Shown here: positions 8,070-16,808 of the stretch, one piece after another | How the letters are laid out: each line of letters opens with the position of its first letter | Numbering within the stretch: the stretch's first letter is position 1 | Assembly: GCF_024623325.1 (NCBI RefSeq) | Contig: NZ_JANJZD010000041.1 | Location: forward strand, 1 to 40,562 | DNA length: 40,562 nt | Origin: Acetatifactor muris | GTDB lineage: Bacteria; Bacillota; Clostridia; Lachnospirales; Lachnospiraceae | Direction: 5' to 3' | Notes under the pieces: model-generated | Database searches by the model: none | What the model saw: only the letters and a program-made list of their open reading frames with translations | Told to the model about the DNA's origin: nothing | Translations under genes and position numbers: made by a program

Positions 8070-8996
8070 TCAATTCTGTTCGCTCTGATAATAAACCCAT
8101 CCGGACGAAGAGCGGAAGACAATCGCTGTCAGCGCTGTAATTATCAGGAGCATAAACCAGGCCATGGCACTTGCATAACCGAATTTGTTGTAGTTAAACG
8201 CCTGATTATATACATTGAGCCCATAATACAGCGTGGAATTCATAGGGCCGCCGGAAGTAACCAGATAAGCCGAATTAAACGCCTGGAGAGAGCCGATGAT
8301 TCCGTTTACCAGATTGAAGAAAATACTGGGCGTCAGCAGAGGCAGCGTTATTTTCTGAAATCGCTGCCAGGGACCTGCCCCATCCATAATAGCCGCTTCA
8401 TAATAGCTCCGGGGAATGTCCTTCAGACCTGCCAGGAATATCAGCATGGAGGAACCAAACTGCCACACCCCCAGCAGAACCAGCACATACAGAGCCGTTC
8501 TGGTATCCTTCAGCCAATATACCGGCTCTATCCCGAACACTTTCAGCAGGCTGTTGATGGCCCCGTTATTTGCCCAGAGCACTTTCCAGGTCATAGCCAC
8601 CGCCACGCTTCCTCCCAGAACAGACGGAACATAATACGCCACACGGTAAAAGCCCACGCCTTTTGACGCTTTCGATAAAAGTACCGCCACAAGCAGCGCA
8701 AATCCCAGCTTCAGCGGAACCTGCACGAAAGCAAATTTAAACGTAATTTTTAAAGACAGCCAGAATTTATCGTCCTGAAAAAACATGGTTGCAAAATTCC
8801 TGATTCCAACCCAATTCGGCTGTTTCAGTCCGTTAAAATCCGTAAATGCAAGATACAGAGAATAAAAAAAAGGAATTGCCGTGAAAACCACCAGACCAAC
8901 CACCACAGGAAAGATAAAGGCATATCCAACTGCCATATTCTTCCATTCTTTCCTTCTGCCGGCCGGCGTCTTTTTGTCTGCTCTCAAAGCCTGCAT
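8070..8996 (-). CDS. Carbohydrate ABC transporter permease, MalF/UgpA type (308 aa)
   Basis: After a basic N-terminus (RADKKTPAGRRKEWKN) the first transmembrane helix is AFIFPVVVGLVVFTAIPFF. Five more follow, with the EAA loop YYEAAIMDGAGPWQRFQKI near residue 215. An in-frame TTG upstream would put the ribosome site AAGGAGG inside the gene. The ATG at 8996, 6 bases after that site, is therefore the start. It forms the membrane channel together with the MalG-like subunit encoded next. Confidence 0.93.
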   Translation of the reverse strand: MQALRADKKTPAGRRKEWKNMAVGYAFIFPVVVGLVVFTAIPFFYSLYLAFTDFNGLKQPNWVGIRNFATMFFQDDKFWLSLKITFKFAFVQVPLKLGFALLVAVLLSKASKGVGFYRVAYYVPSVLGGSVAVAMTWKVLWANNGAINSLLKVFGIEPVYWLKDTRTALYVLVLLGVWQFGSSMLIFLAGLKDIPRSYYEAAIMDGAGPWQRFQKITLPLLTPSIFFNLVNGIIGSLQAFNSAYLVTSGGPMNSTLYYGLNVYNQAFNYNKFGYASAMAWFMLLIITALTAIVFRSSSGWVYYQSEQN

Positions 8997-9029
8997 GGAT
9001 ATCCTCCTTGTCAATGTCGATTGTAACAG

Positions 9030-9095
9030 CAGTTCAGGCCTCTGACTGAACTGTCTCCTGGTTTAAAGAAAGAGCAGATAAATTCCTGCTCTTTC
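9030..9095 (-). terminator. Two hairpins between binding-protein and permease genes (processing or partial terminator)
   Basis: GAAAGAGCAG/CTGCTCTTTC (9068-9095, perfect 10 bp, followed by TTT on the minus strand) and CAGTTCAG/CTGAACTG (9030-9053) lie in the 128-base gap after the binding-protein gene. Such structures commonly make the binding protein more abundant than its permeases by stabilising the upstream mRNA or stopping part of the transcripts. Confidence 0.55.
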
Positions 9096-9124
9096 CCGTT
9101 GCGTTCTCTACAGATTGCCGCTTC

Positions 9125-10543
9125 TTATTCGCCGGCGGCCGCCTGTTTTAAAACTGCCGCACCTTCTTCCACTGCTGTGGTCACCGCATCCAGCAGCTGC
9201 TCTTTTTTCAACTGTTTGTACTGGAGCTGTTCCATAAGCTCATTCAGATAGGTATCAGCTTCCGCGCTGCCTGTGGGTGCTGCCGGGGAAATGGCTGTGG
9301 CGACTCCGTCGGACAGATAGCTGATGAACTCCAGCACATGGGCTTCGCTCTCGCTCATGGATTTCACCAGGTGATCCCGCATGGCCGCGCTGATGGGAAT
9401 GCCTCTGTCCGCGCCACACACATCATACACAGAAGGTTCATTCACGAAATAATTGATAAAATCTGCTGCAATCTCCTTATTCAGTGATGTGGAGGAAATG
9501 CCCCACAGCATAACCGGTTTCAGATAGGTACCGCTTACCACAGAGTTCTCTGCAGAGGGGTGTGCAACCAGGGTAAGCCTTTTTCCTGCCCCGTCCTCCT
9601 CAGCCATCAGCTGATTGCTGAACTCGGCTCCGTTCTGCTTCAGCCAGATATCATTGCCGTCCCGCAGGCTGGCTCCCTCCTCGCCCTCGTACTCTGCGCT
9701 GCTCACCGCCGCTCCGCTTTCATACAGATCGTAAATATACGTCAGATACTCCACCATATCTTCCGGCGCAAACCCATAGCCTGCGCCGTCCGCAGCATAA
9801 GTGTCCTTTCCGACAGAGCGCATATAGGACTGCAGATTTCCGGTATTCGGATTGATGAAGGCACGTTTTCCCGTCTTCTCATAAACCTGCGTGATTACAT
9901 CGCTGAATTCACTCCATGTGGGCACCTGACTCAGCGAAATATCAAGCTCTTCCAGCACTGTGGCATCGTAAAACCCGCAGGGTGCGTTGGTTCCTGTGGC
10001 TATGGCATACATTCCTCCGTTCACGATACCTCCCGCCACCAGAGAATCATCCACATCAGACAGGTTAATACTTCCCGCTTCTATATAGGAATCCAGCTGT
10101 TCCATCTGTCCCGCGTCCACGAATTCATTGATTCTGGAATAATCCATCATGTAGACATCCGGCAGATTTCCCGCGGTAGCCTGAGTGGTTAGATTGGTAA
10201 AATAATCCCCGTAAGTGGCATATTCCACGTCAATCTTCAGATTTGGATACTTCTTTTCAAAATTCTCAATGATTTCCACTGTCTGGGTGTTTCTGGCATC
10301 GCCTCCCCACCAGGCAATCCGGAATTCCGTATCGCTGTAGTCCTTTGCCTCTTCTGTGCCGGCAGTTCCGCTTCCGGAACCATCCGCTTCTGCCGAATTG
10401 TTTTCCGCCGGGGAACCTGTCTCATTCACGGAACTGTCTCCCGGATTTTCAACAGTCGAAGAACCGTTATTGTTGTCGCCGCAGCCGGCCAGACCTGCCA
10501 CAAGGAACGCACATAACATCCATGCCATTTTCTTTTTCATCAT
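9125..10543 (-). CDS. Extracellular carbohydrate-binding lipoprotein of an ABC importer (472 aa)
   Basis: The protein starts with a lipoprotein signal, MMKKKMAWMLCAFLVAGLAGC. The LAGC lipobox is followed by a low-complexity Asn/Ser/Gly/Glu linker. The mature part (from about FRIAWWGGDARN) has the bacterial family-1 solute-binding fold, with YTNLTTQATAGNLPDVYMMD. The ATG at 10543 has GGAG 5 bases before it; a GTG two codons upstream and a second adjacent ATG are alternatives. It is anchored outside the membrane and delivers a sugar or oligosaccharide to the two permeases encoded downstream. The two-component system upstream probably controls its expression, since a 136-base AT-rich gap separates them. 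Confidence 0.93.
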   Translation of the reverse strand: MMKKKMAWMLCAFLVAGLAGCGDNNNGSSTVENPGDSSVNETGSPAENNSAEADGSGSGTAGTEEAKDYSDTEFRIAWWGGDARNTQTVEIIENFEKKYPNLKIDVEYATYGDYFTNLTTQATAGNLPDVYMMDYSRINEFVDAGQMEQLDSYIEAGSINLSDVDDSLVAGGIVNGGMYAIATGTNAPCGFYDATVLEELDISLSQVPTWSEFSDVITQVYEKTGKRAFINPNTGNLQSYMRSVGKDTYAADGAGYGFAPEDMVEYLTYIYDLYESGAAVSSAEYEGEEGASLRDGNDIWLKQNGAEFSNQLMAEEDGAGKRLTLVAHPSAENSVVSGTYLKPVMLWGISSTSLNKEIAADFINYFVNEPSVYDVCGADRGIPISAAMRDHLVKSMSESEAHVLEFISYLSDGVATAISPAAPTGSAEADTYLNELMEQLQYKQLKKEQLLDAVTTAVEEGAAVLKQAAAGE

Positions 10544-10679
10544 TTTCACTCCATTCCCTTACTTTCTTCTCATATGTTAGTCAATCTGCAGAATCAACAA
10601 CCTGATAAGAGAATGTTAGCATATAAAATCAGACAATAAAATTGAATTTGGATCACATTTATTAGAAAAAAGATAAAAA

Positions 10680-11687
10680 TTATACCTTTTTATATTCTTT
10701 TGGCGTCATACCTGTATATCTCTTAAACAGCTGATAAAAATAGGGAACATCATGTCCCAGGCCAATGGCCTCCGCAATTTCCTCAATTTTGTTATCCTCT
10801 GTATCCTTTAACATCTTTTTCGCCTTCTCCATACGAATCTCCAGAAGGTACTGACTGAATTTGACTTCCGTTTCTCTGTAAAAGCATCTGCCGATATACT
10901 TTACCCCCAGATGCACCACCTGCTCCGCAATCAGCTGCAGATTCAATGTCTCGTCCATATAATGCTGCTGCACATATGCCTTGATCTTTCGGACCAGTTC
11001 CGATTCTTTTTCCTTTTTGGGCAGCATGTCATTCAATGCTTCCGCAGCTGTCTTCAGGATATCCCCTTCCTCATAGAATCTCGGAATCCATTTCTTCCCG
11101 AACTCACTTCTCCCGTCCTCATAGACAGAGGCCAGAACCATAGCTTCCCGCAGCATGACCAAATCCGGATAAGTCAGCATTATCTTCTGGATCTGTTCCG
11201 GTTCTACAGCGACATTATTCTCCTTCAGTCCTCTCAGATCCTGGAACAGTCTGGAGACATTTTCTGTCCGCTCTTTCAGCTCCATACTTTTTCCAGAACG
11301 TTCTCTCTCAACCAGTTCACAGCACTTTCCCAAAGTACTCTCAAACTCAGCTTTGGAAAACGGTTTCAGAAGGTAACTCTGCACGCCCTGCTCTATAGCC
11401 GCCTGAGCCAGCGTGAACTCCCCGTATCCCGACAAAATCACACACTGCAGAGCCGGATTCATCTGCCTGGCCCTGGCAATCAGCTCCAATCCGGTCATCA
11501 CCGGCATTTTAATGTCAGTAATCAGAATGTCCGGCATTTCATCTATCATCTGTTCCAGTGCATCCATGGCATTCTCACAGCTGCCGATCAGCTCCACTCC
11601 AAAGCTGTCCCAGTTTATATTGGAACAGATCTGTTCGCACAGAAAGCTCTCATCATCCACCAGCAACAGCTTTATCTTCTCCCCCAT
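10680..11687 (-). CDS. Response regulator, YesN type (receiver plus AraC DNA-binding domain, 335 aa)
   Basis: The receiver domain occupies residues 1-120, with acidic pocket Asp11-Asp12, phospho-acceptor Asp58 (ITDIKMPVMTG) and Lys108. The C-terminal 100 residues form an AraC helix-turn-helix pair (LQLIAEQVVHLGVKYIGRCF and the closing YFYQLFKRYTGMTPKEYKKV). In between is a helical linker of about 110 residues. GGAGG lies 7 bases before the ATG at 11687. The gene start overlaps the 3' end of the kinase gene by 35 bases, so translation is coupled. Partners of this type usually activate the adjacent sugar importer. Confidence 0.93.
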   Translation of the reverse strand: MGEKIKLLLVDDESFLCEQICSNINWDSFGVELIGSCENAMDALEQMIDEMPDILITDIKMPVMTGLELIARARQMNPALQCVILSGYGEFTLAQAAIEQGVQSYLLKPFSKAEFESTLGKCCELVERERSGKSMELKERTENVSRLFQDLRGLKENNVAVEPEQIQKIMLTYPDLVMLREAMVLASVYEDGRSEFGKKWIPRFYEEGDILKTAAEALNDMLPKKEKESELVRKIKAYVQQHYMDETLNLQLIAEQVVHLGVKYIGRCFYRETEVKFSQYLLEIRMEKAKKMLKDTEDNKIEEIAEAIGLGHDVPYFYQLFKRYTGMTPKEYKKV

Positions 11688-13401
11688 ACGCATTCCTCCC
11701 TGCTTCTTCCCAATCATTGGGCAGACGTATGATTACCTGCATTCCTTCCTCCAGCCGATGAAAGGAAAGTCCGTATTCCGCTGAAAAAGTATATTGAAGA
11801 CGCTTCTGAATATTCTGCAGCGCTGTGCCGGTTCCCCTGGCTTCCTGTTCTCCGCTCTCCAGCCTCTGCAGAATGTCCTCCGCAAAACCCGGTCCGTTAT
11901 CCTCCACCACAATTTCCGTACTGTTTTGTTCCATGCGGTCAAAAATTCTGATCTCGCAACAGGAAATCCTTTCTTCCATGGCATAGGTAACCGAATTTTC
12001 CACCAGCGGCTGTATGGATATTCTGGGAATCAACAGAGCCTTCGTTTCCGGTGATATCTCTATCCTTACCTGCAGCCGGTTCTGAAACCGAATCTGCTGG
12101 ATAAACAGATAATCTTCCGCCATCTGTAAATCACTTTCCACAGAGGTAAGCACCTGCTTGCTGTCTGTGACCATGCGCATCATTCTCCCCAGAGTCTCGG
12201 CCATATTGGCGGTCTCTGTATCCTGATTGCTGTAGGCCATCCATGTGATCGCCGTGAGGGTATTGAAAAGGAAATGCGGCTGAATCTGTTTCTGCATCCG
12301 GGAAAACTCCGCTTCCTTCAAAAGCAGCTGGTTGTCATAGTATTCCTCCATCAGCCTTTTATAATCCGATGCCATTCGGTAAAAATGGCGATACATTTTT
12401 CCGACTTCATCCAACCGGTGCTGATACTGCTTCTCTTCCTGCGGATTCAATGGTTTCCCGGCGCCGAACGCATCCATTTTGTCGATCAATCCGTAAATGT
12501 CCCGAATCACGATCTTCACCCAGGTACTGCCGAATGTCAGTGCAAGCAGTGCAATCAGAAGGGACAGCAGAAGGGAACGCCGATACACTCCCTGAATGGT
12601 TTTCTCAATCCCTTCATAAGGCGTCCGAATCACCATGGTAAATCCCAGCGTTTCACTGGTATAGGCAGTGATAAATTCGTCTCCGTCTATATACCATCCC
12701 TTCTCCGTCTCCCCCGCAAATGTCAAATCCGGACGGCTGGCATACAGACAGACCCCCCCGTCATACACAGAAATATCAATGGGCATATCTGCATGTCGGA
12801 AAGTTCTTCCCATATCATTTAAAATTCCATTAAAATTAACCTGGGCCACAATGTATCCCAGGTTAGATAATTCCAATTTTGCAGCCTGCCGGATTTCCCG
12901 CACAAGAATCAGCTGCTCTTCTCCGGAAATCAGGCGCATCTGACCGTTTGCATCCGCCGCCTTCTCTATAAAGGGACTCAGGTCATCCTGCATTCCAAGG
13001 CCGCTGCCTCCGAATCCGAATATGAGAGATTCCGTTTTCAGCAGAAAGGCACTGAAATACCTTTCTCTGTATGCGTAGCTGCTCACTTTTCCACTGACTG
13101 CCGCCTTACGCGATATCCACTCCTCTTCCCCATAGTGGTCTCTCAGGTACATCAGATTTTCCTGTAGATTTGTGTCCGCAATCATCAGATAAGTGATATT
13201 TTCCATCCGGGCAAAGACATTTTCAACATAATCCATGTAAAGCATCAGAACCCGGGCATTGTCCTCGTAAAGCAGTTGATTATAAGTGTCATATGCAGCC
13301 CGCCGATTCAGGGTTTCCAGCGTCATCGTGACAATTATCATCATGAAAATCAGTAAAGAAAACTTCTTTTTCAGATTTAAGTTCCAGAACCACTTTCTCA
13401 T
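11653..13401 (-). CDS. Sensor histidine kinase, LytS/YesM type (582 aa)
   Basis: One transmembrane helix (about 14-30) and a second (about 276-297) enclose an extracellular sensor of about 245 residues. A HAMP-like linker follows, then the H-box QKQIQPHFLFNTL with His376. The C-terminal ATPase has VENSVTYAMEERI (N-box) and EDNGPGFAEDIL (G-box). This is the HisKA_5-type architecture of carbohydrate-sensing kinases that work with AraC-type response regulators. AAAGGA precedes the ATG. It is 63 bases downstream of the alpha-mannosidase gene and probably in the same transcript. The likely signal is the external sugar, directly or through the binding lipoprotein. Confidence 0.93.
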   Translation of the reverse strand: MRKWFWNLNLKKKFSLLIFMMIIVTMTLETLNRRAAYDTYNQLLYEDNARVLMLYMDYVENVFARMENITYLMIADTNLQENLMYLRDHYGEEEWISRKAAVSGKVSSYAYRERYFSAFLLKTESLIFGFGGSGLGMQDDLSPFIEKAADANGQMRLISGEEQLILVREIRQAAKLELSNLGYIVAQVNFNGILNDMGRTFRHADMPIDISVYDGGVCLYASRPDLTFAGETEKGWYIDGDEFITAYTSETLGFTMVIRTPYEGIEKTIQGVYRRSLLLSLLIALLALTFGSTWVKIVIRDIYGLIDKMDAFGAGKPLNPQEEKQYQHRLDEVGKMYRHFYRMASDYKRLMEEYYDNQLLLKEAEFSRMQKQIQPHFLFNTLTAITWMAYSNQDTETANMAETLGRMMRMVTDSKQVLTSVESDLQMAEDYLFIQQIRFQNRLQVRIEISPETKALLIPRISIQPLVENSVTYAMEERISCCEIRIFDRMEQNSTEIVVEDNGPGFAEDILQRLESGEQEARGTGTALQNIQKRLQYTFSAEYGLSFHRLEEGMQVIIRLPNDWEEAGRNAYGGEDKAVAGG

Positions 13402-13464
13402 AGACTTTCCTTTACAGTGTACCCTCCGGCAGATCAGATCGATTGCCGGAGAGTCTGTGCTTAT

Positions 13465-16400
13465 TCAGCGTTTCACCCGAATGGTCTTAATCTCAAAGGC
13501 TCTGAAGGACAGCTTCAGCTTTCCGTCCACCACCTTAAGCTCTTCCGTTACATTTTCCAGCATGTCGCACGCAGAAGCACCGGATACATCGAACCCAAAA
13601 CTGATTTCGGCATCTGTGGCAGCCTTCTTGGCTTCATACAGACGTAAGATAACGTCTCCGCTTCCATCCTCCGCAGGCTTCATGGTATCCAGAATCACAT
13701 TGGCCCGGTCTATGTTCAGGCCGCTGAATCTGTTTACAGAACCGGCTGTCACCGGCGGCGTCACATTCAGTTCATAGCCCTGGCGCACCACGTCGCAGTC
13801 CGCAAAGCTTCCCTCCCAGGCTGTAAAGGCATAGGTGAAGGTCTGCATACCGTTATCTGCGCGCATTTCCGGTGTGGCCGCCGCACGCAGAAGGGTCAGT
13901 TCCAGCGCGTTGTCGTTCATGCTGATGCCGTATTTGCAGTCATTGAGCACTGCCGCTCCGTGAGAGCCGTCGCAGAATGCACTGTAACGATGATTGCACA
14001 CTTCAAAGCGGTCCTTGTCATACAGTCTGGAGCGATGAGCGGGGCGTTCCACATAGCCGAACTGCATCTCATTGATTCCGTTTTCCGCATATACATTCAC
14101 CGGGAAGGCGGCTTTCAGCAGCCGGTGCAGTTCCTTCCAGTCAATCTCCGTCTCGAATACAATCCTTTCGCTGTCTGCCGCAAGGCGGATATACTGTACA
14201 AACGGGGATTCGCTGATTCTGCCGCTGACCTTCAGTACGCCTTCCAGCCCCTCTGTCACGACCTCCACATGAGCGTCTGTCAGCGCTTCCACTTCCTGTT
14301 CAATATAGTTGGAATCAATGTCCCATGCGTCAAACAGGCGGGGAACATCCTTATACAGGCGGAGTCTGTTCAGCGGGCCTGCGGCGAATTCTCTGCCGGA
14401 TTCCTTCAGTACAAAGGATGTAATCTCGCCTTTGCCATTGATAACGGCCTTCACCTTATTATTTTCCAGCAGATAATTTTCTCCGGTTTCCTTTACAAGC
14501 ACTGCTTTTTCTGCATTCTTTCCAGCTGTGCAGTTCTCCGCACAATTCTGCGCTCCGGCCCCGGGAATCAGTGACACCGCGCCGCAGGAAGGAATGCGGA
14601 CCAGGGCCTTCACCTTTCCTTCCGTCTGCTGTACGGGAACCTTCTCCCCTTCCAGGGTCTGTGCCCCTTCTGCAAAAGCCTCCGGCAGTTCCACCAGGGC
14701 TTCCCGCTCGAAGCTTAAGGAATTCCAGACAGTCACCGCCGGTGTGTCCCCGGGTTCTGTCAGCGCCTCCAACGCTTTGCTTTGCAGCTTCTCAGCCCCC
14801 TCCAGAATCTTCCCGTGGGCTTCCCTGGCTTCCTCGTACACCCGTCCGATGCAGGAACCGGGAAGGATATCGTGGAACTGGTGCAGCAGAATCTCTTTCC
14901 ACAGTGCGTCAGCTTCCGGCAGATCATATTCCAGTCCATGACTTAAAGCCAGAGAACTCCACAATTCCAGCTCCCGCATAGCCAGCTCGCTGCGGCGGTT
15001 ATTCTTCTTCACAGCCGCCTGAGAGGTATAAGTTCCTCTGTGAGCACTGAAATACAGTTCTCCCACATAGGTGTTCACAGGACCGCCCTGCTTTTCCATA
15101 TCTTCGAAGAATTCCAGCGGGCCTGCCATCTTCATTTTCACGCTGCCCTCCAGATCTTCCTGGCGCTTCGCATACTCCACAAAATCTCTGGCCGGACCGC
15201 CGCCGCCGTCTCCATAGCCGTAAGGCATCAGGAAAGCGTCCAGATCCTGCATCTGTGTCCTTTCCTTCCAGATGGTGTTGGCTTCCACCGGATCCGTACG
15301 GTAAGTATAGCTGGTGGGCAGGAAGGAAACAATCTGAGAGCCGTCCATTCCCTGCCAGGTAAAATAGTGATAGGGGAACTGATCTCCCTCGTTATAAGAC
15401 CAGAATATCTTCTGGGTCACCAGATAATCCACGCCGCAGCCCTTCAGAATCTGAGGCAGCGCGGCTGTATAGCCGAAGGTATCCGGCAGCCACAGTACCC
15501 GGCTGTCCACGTCGAACATTTCTTTATAGTACCGTTTCCCGTGCACCAGCTGACGAATCAGCGCTTCTCCTCCGGCCACATTGGTATCCGGCTCCACCCA
15601 CATGGCGCCGTCGGCAATCCACTGTCCGCCCTTTACGGCTTCCCTGATTCTCTCAAAAAGTTCCGGATAATACTTCCGGCACATCTCATAGGCCGCAGGC
15701 TGGCTCTGGATGAATTTGTATTCCGGATACTCCTCTATCAACCGCAGCTGGGCCGCAAAGGTCCGCTCCGTCTTGCGGTAGGTTTCCGCCATGGGCCACA
15801 GCCAGGCCAGGTCGATATGGGCGTTCCCGATGGCATAAAATACAGGCGCGGTGGAGCCGTTCTTCGCCTCCATCACAGGGCGCAGTTCCTCTCTCGCTTT
15901 CAGATAGGAGGCAATTCTTGCCTCTTTTGGCTGTTCGAAATCTACTGTCAGCGTAAATTTCTCCAGGGCTTTTGCAATCTTTGCCGCCCGCAGAGACTTT
16001 TCATCCAGCGTGGTCAGCAGACGAGCCAGCGTGTCCACATCCATATACAGCTGATATGCCGCCTCATTCCAGATGCCATAAGTACATTTCTCCAGCTTTC
16101 TGCGCTCTCCCTCTTTCGCGGGGTCCTCATAGGAGCCGGGCAGAACCGGGCCTGTGGCACAGCCTCCCGTAGGCGCCTCCGGATAGAAATGTCCCGCATA
16201 TGTCTCCATCAGGATATCAAAATGTTCCTTTCCCTCCGCACAGGGGGTCAGCACATTGTCTTCCATATAATGATGAGGCACATCCAGCCAGTCAGCCCGA
16301 TAGGTGCCAAAGGATTTCCCATTTACAAACAAAGCGGACTCTCCTCCGGGCTTCAGATTCATCACAATCCGCTGTCCTTTTGCCTGCTCCGGCAAAGTGA

Positions 16401-16617
16401 TGCTGCCTCTGAACCAGCAGTATTCCCAGATATTTCCCCAGGTAAATCCCGGCTGTACCGGCACGAATTCCCTGGTCTGTGCCTCCTCCATGGAAAGCTG
16501 TTCCATAGTCCGAAACGCCTCCCAGGAAATCTCCCCCAGGGATTCGTAAAAATCGTCTCTCAGGGTACGCAGCCAGTGCTCAAGCCGTCCCTGCCATTCT
16601 GAATGCATTAATTTCAT
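13465..16617 (-). CDS. Alpha-mannosidase, glycoside hydrolase family 38 (1050 aa)
   Basis: The zinc-binding motif NAHIDLAWLWP (His267, Asp269) and the nucleophile Asp379 in LWLPDTFGYTAALPQIL are typical of GH38. A third zinc-site motif reads LHQFHDILPGS. The protein has the usual order: N-terminal beta domain, catalytic domain (about 255-525), three-helix bundle and long C-terminal beta-sandwich. There is no signal peptide, so it works in the cytoplasm on an imported substrate. GGAG lies 6 bases before the ATG. Upstream, at 16733-16764, is an AT-rich element sharing 13 bases with the operator region of the GntR gene. GH38 enzymes remove alpha-mannosyl units from N-glycan fragments, mannosides or mannosylglycerate; which one applies is not visible here. 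Confidence 0.93.
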   Translation of the reverse strand: MKLMHSEWQGRLEHWLRTLRDDFYESLGEISWEAFRTMEQLSMEEAQTREFVPVQPGFTWGNIWEYCWFRGSITLPEQAKGQRIVMNLKPGGESALFVNGKSFGTYRADWLDVPHHYMEDNVLTPCAEGKEHFDILMETYAGHFYPEAPTGGCATGPVLPGSYEDPAKEGERRKLEKCTYGIWNEAAYQLYMDVDTLARLLTTLDEKSLRAAKIAKALEKFTLTVDFEQPKEARIASYLKAREELRPVMEAKNGSTAPVFYAIGNAHIDLAWLWPMAETYRKTERTFAAQLRLIEEYPEYKFIQSQPAAYEMCRKYYPELFERIREAVKGGQWIADGAMWVEPDTNVAGGEALIRQLVHGKRYYKEMFDVDSRVLWLPDTFGYTAALPQILKGCGVDYLVTQKIFWSYNEGDQFPYHYFTWQGMDGSQIVSFLPTSYTYRTDPVEANTIWKERTQMQDLDAFLMPYGYGDGGGGPARDFVEYAKRQEDLEGSVKMKMAGPLEFFEDMEKQGGPVNTYVGELYFSAHRGTYTSQAAVKKNNRRSELAMRELELWSSLALSHGLEYDLPEADALWKEILLHQFHDILPGSCIGRVYEEAREAHGKILEGAEKLQSKALEALTEPGDTPAVTVWNSLSFEREALVELPEAFAEGAQTLEGEKVPVQQTEGKVKALVRIPSCGAVSLIPGAGAQNCAENCTAGKNAEKAVLVKETGENYLLENNKVKAVINGKGEITSFVLKESGREFAAGPLNRLRLYKDVPRLFDAWDIDSNYIEQEVEALTDAHVEVVTEGLEGVLKVSGRISESPFVQYIRLAADSERIVFETEIDWKELHRLLKAAFPVNVYAENGINEMQFGYVERPAHRSRLYDKDRFEVCNHRYSAFCDGSHGAAVLNDCKYGISMNDNALELTLLRAAATPEMRADNGMQTFTYAFTAWEGSFADCDVVRQGYELNVTPPVTAGSVNRFSGLNIDRANVILDTMKPAEDGSGDVILRLYEAKKAATDAEISFGFDVSGASACDMLENVTEELKVVDGKLKLSFRAFEIKTIRVKR

Positions 16618-16730
16618 GTCTGTCTCCTTTCTGTCTGCCTCTTCCTTGCCCTTATGTCTGTTCTGAGCATTGGGTGGCCATCCGGCCTTTTCCTGACCTG
16701 AATCAGCTCACCCGATTCCGCATTCCATAT

Positions 16731-16764
16731 GGCATATTATATATATTATATAATGATATGTCAA
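16731..16764. promoter_or_regulatory. Candidate GntR operator upstream of the GH38 gene
   Basis: An AT-rich imperfect palindrome bounded by CATAT (16733) and ATATG (16760) ends in AATGATATGTCAA (16752-16764). The same 13 bases occur at 18178-18190 in front of the regulator gene. The site lies 135-147 bases before the GH38 start codon. Read as the binding site of the regulator at 16809-18131. Confidence 0.5.
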
Positions 16765-16808
16765 TATGAATATCCAGCTTTCTTTTTCTCTTCCTTCCTC
16801 CCACAGAT

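Noticed and set aside
15040..16602. 520-codon plus-strand frame opposite GH38
   Set aside because: The composition (His, Ser, Pro, Arg rich) and lack of motifs mark it as antisense to the alpha-mannosidase.
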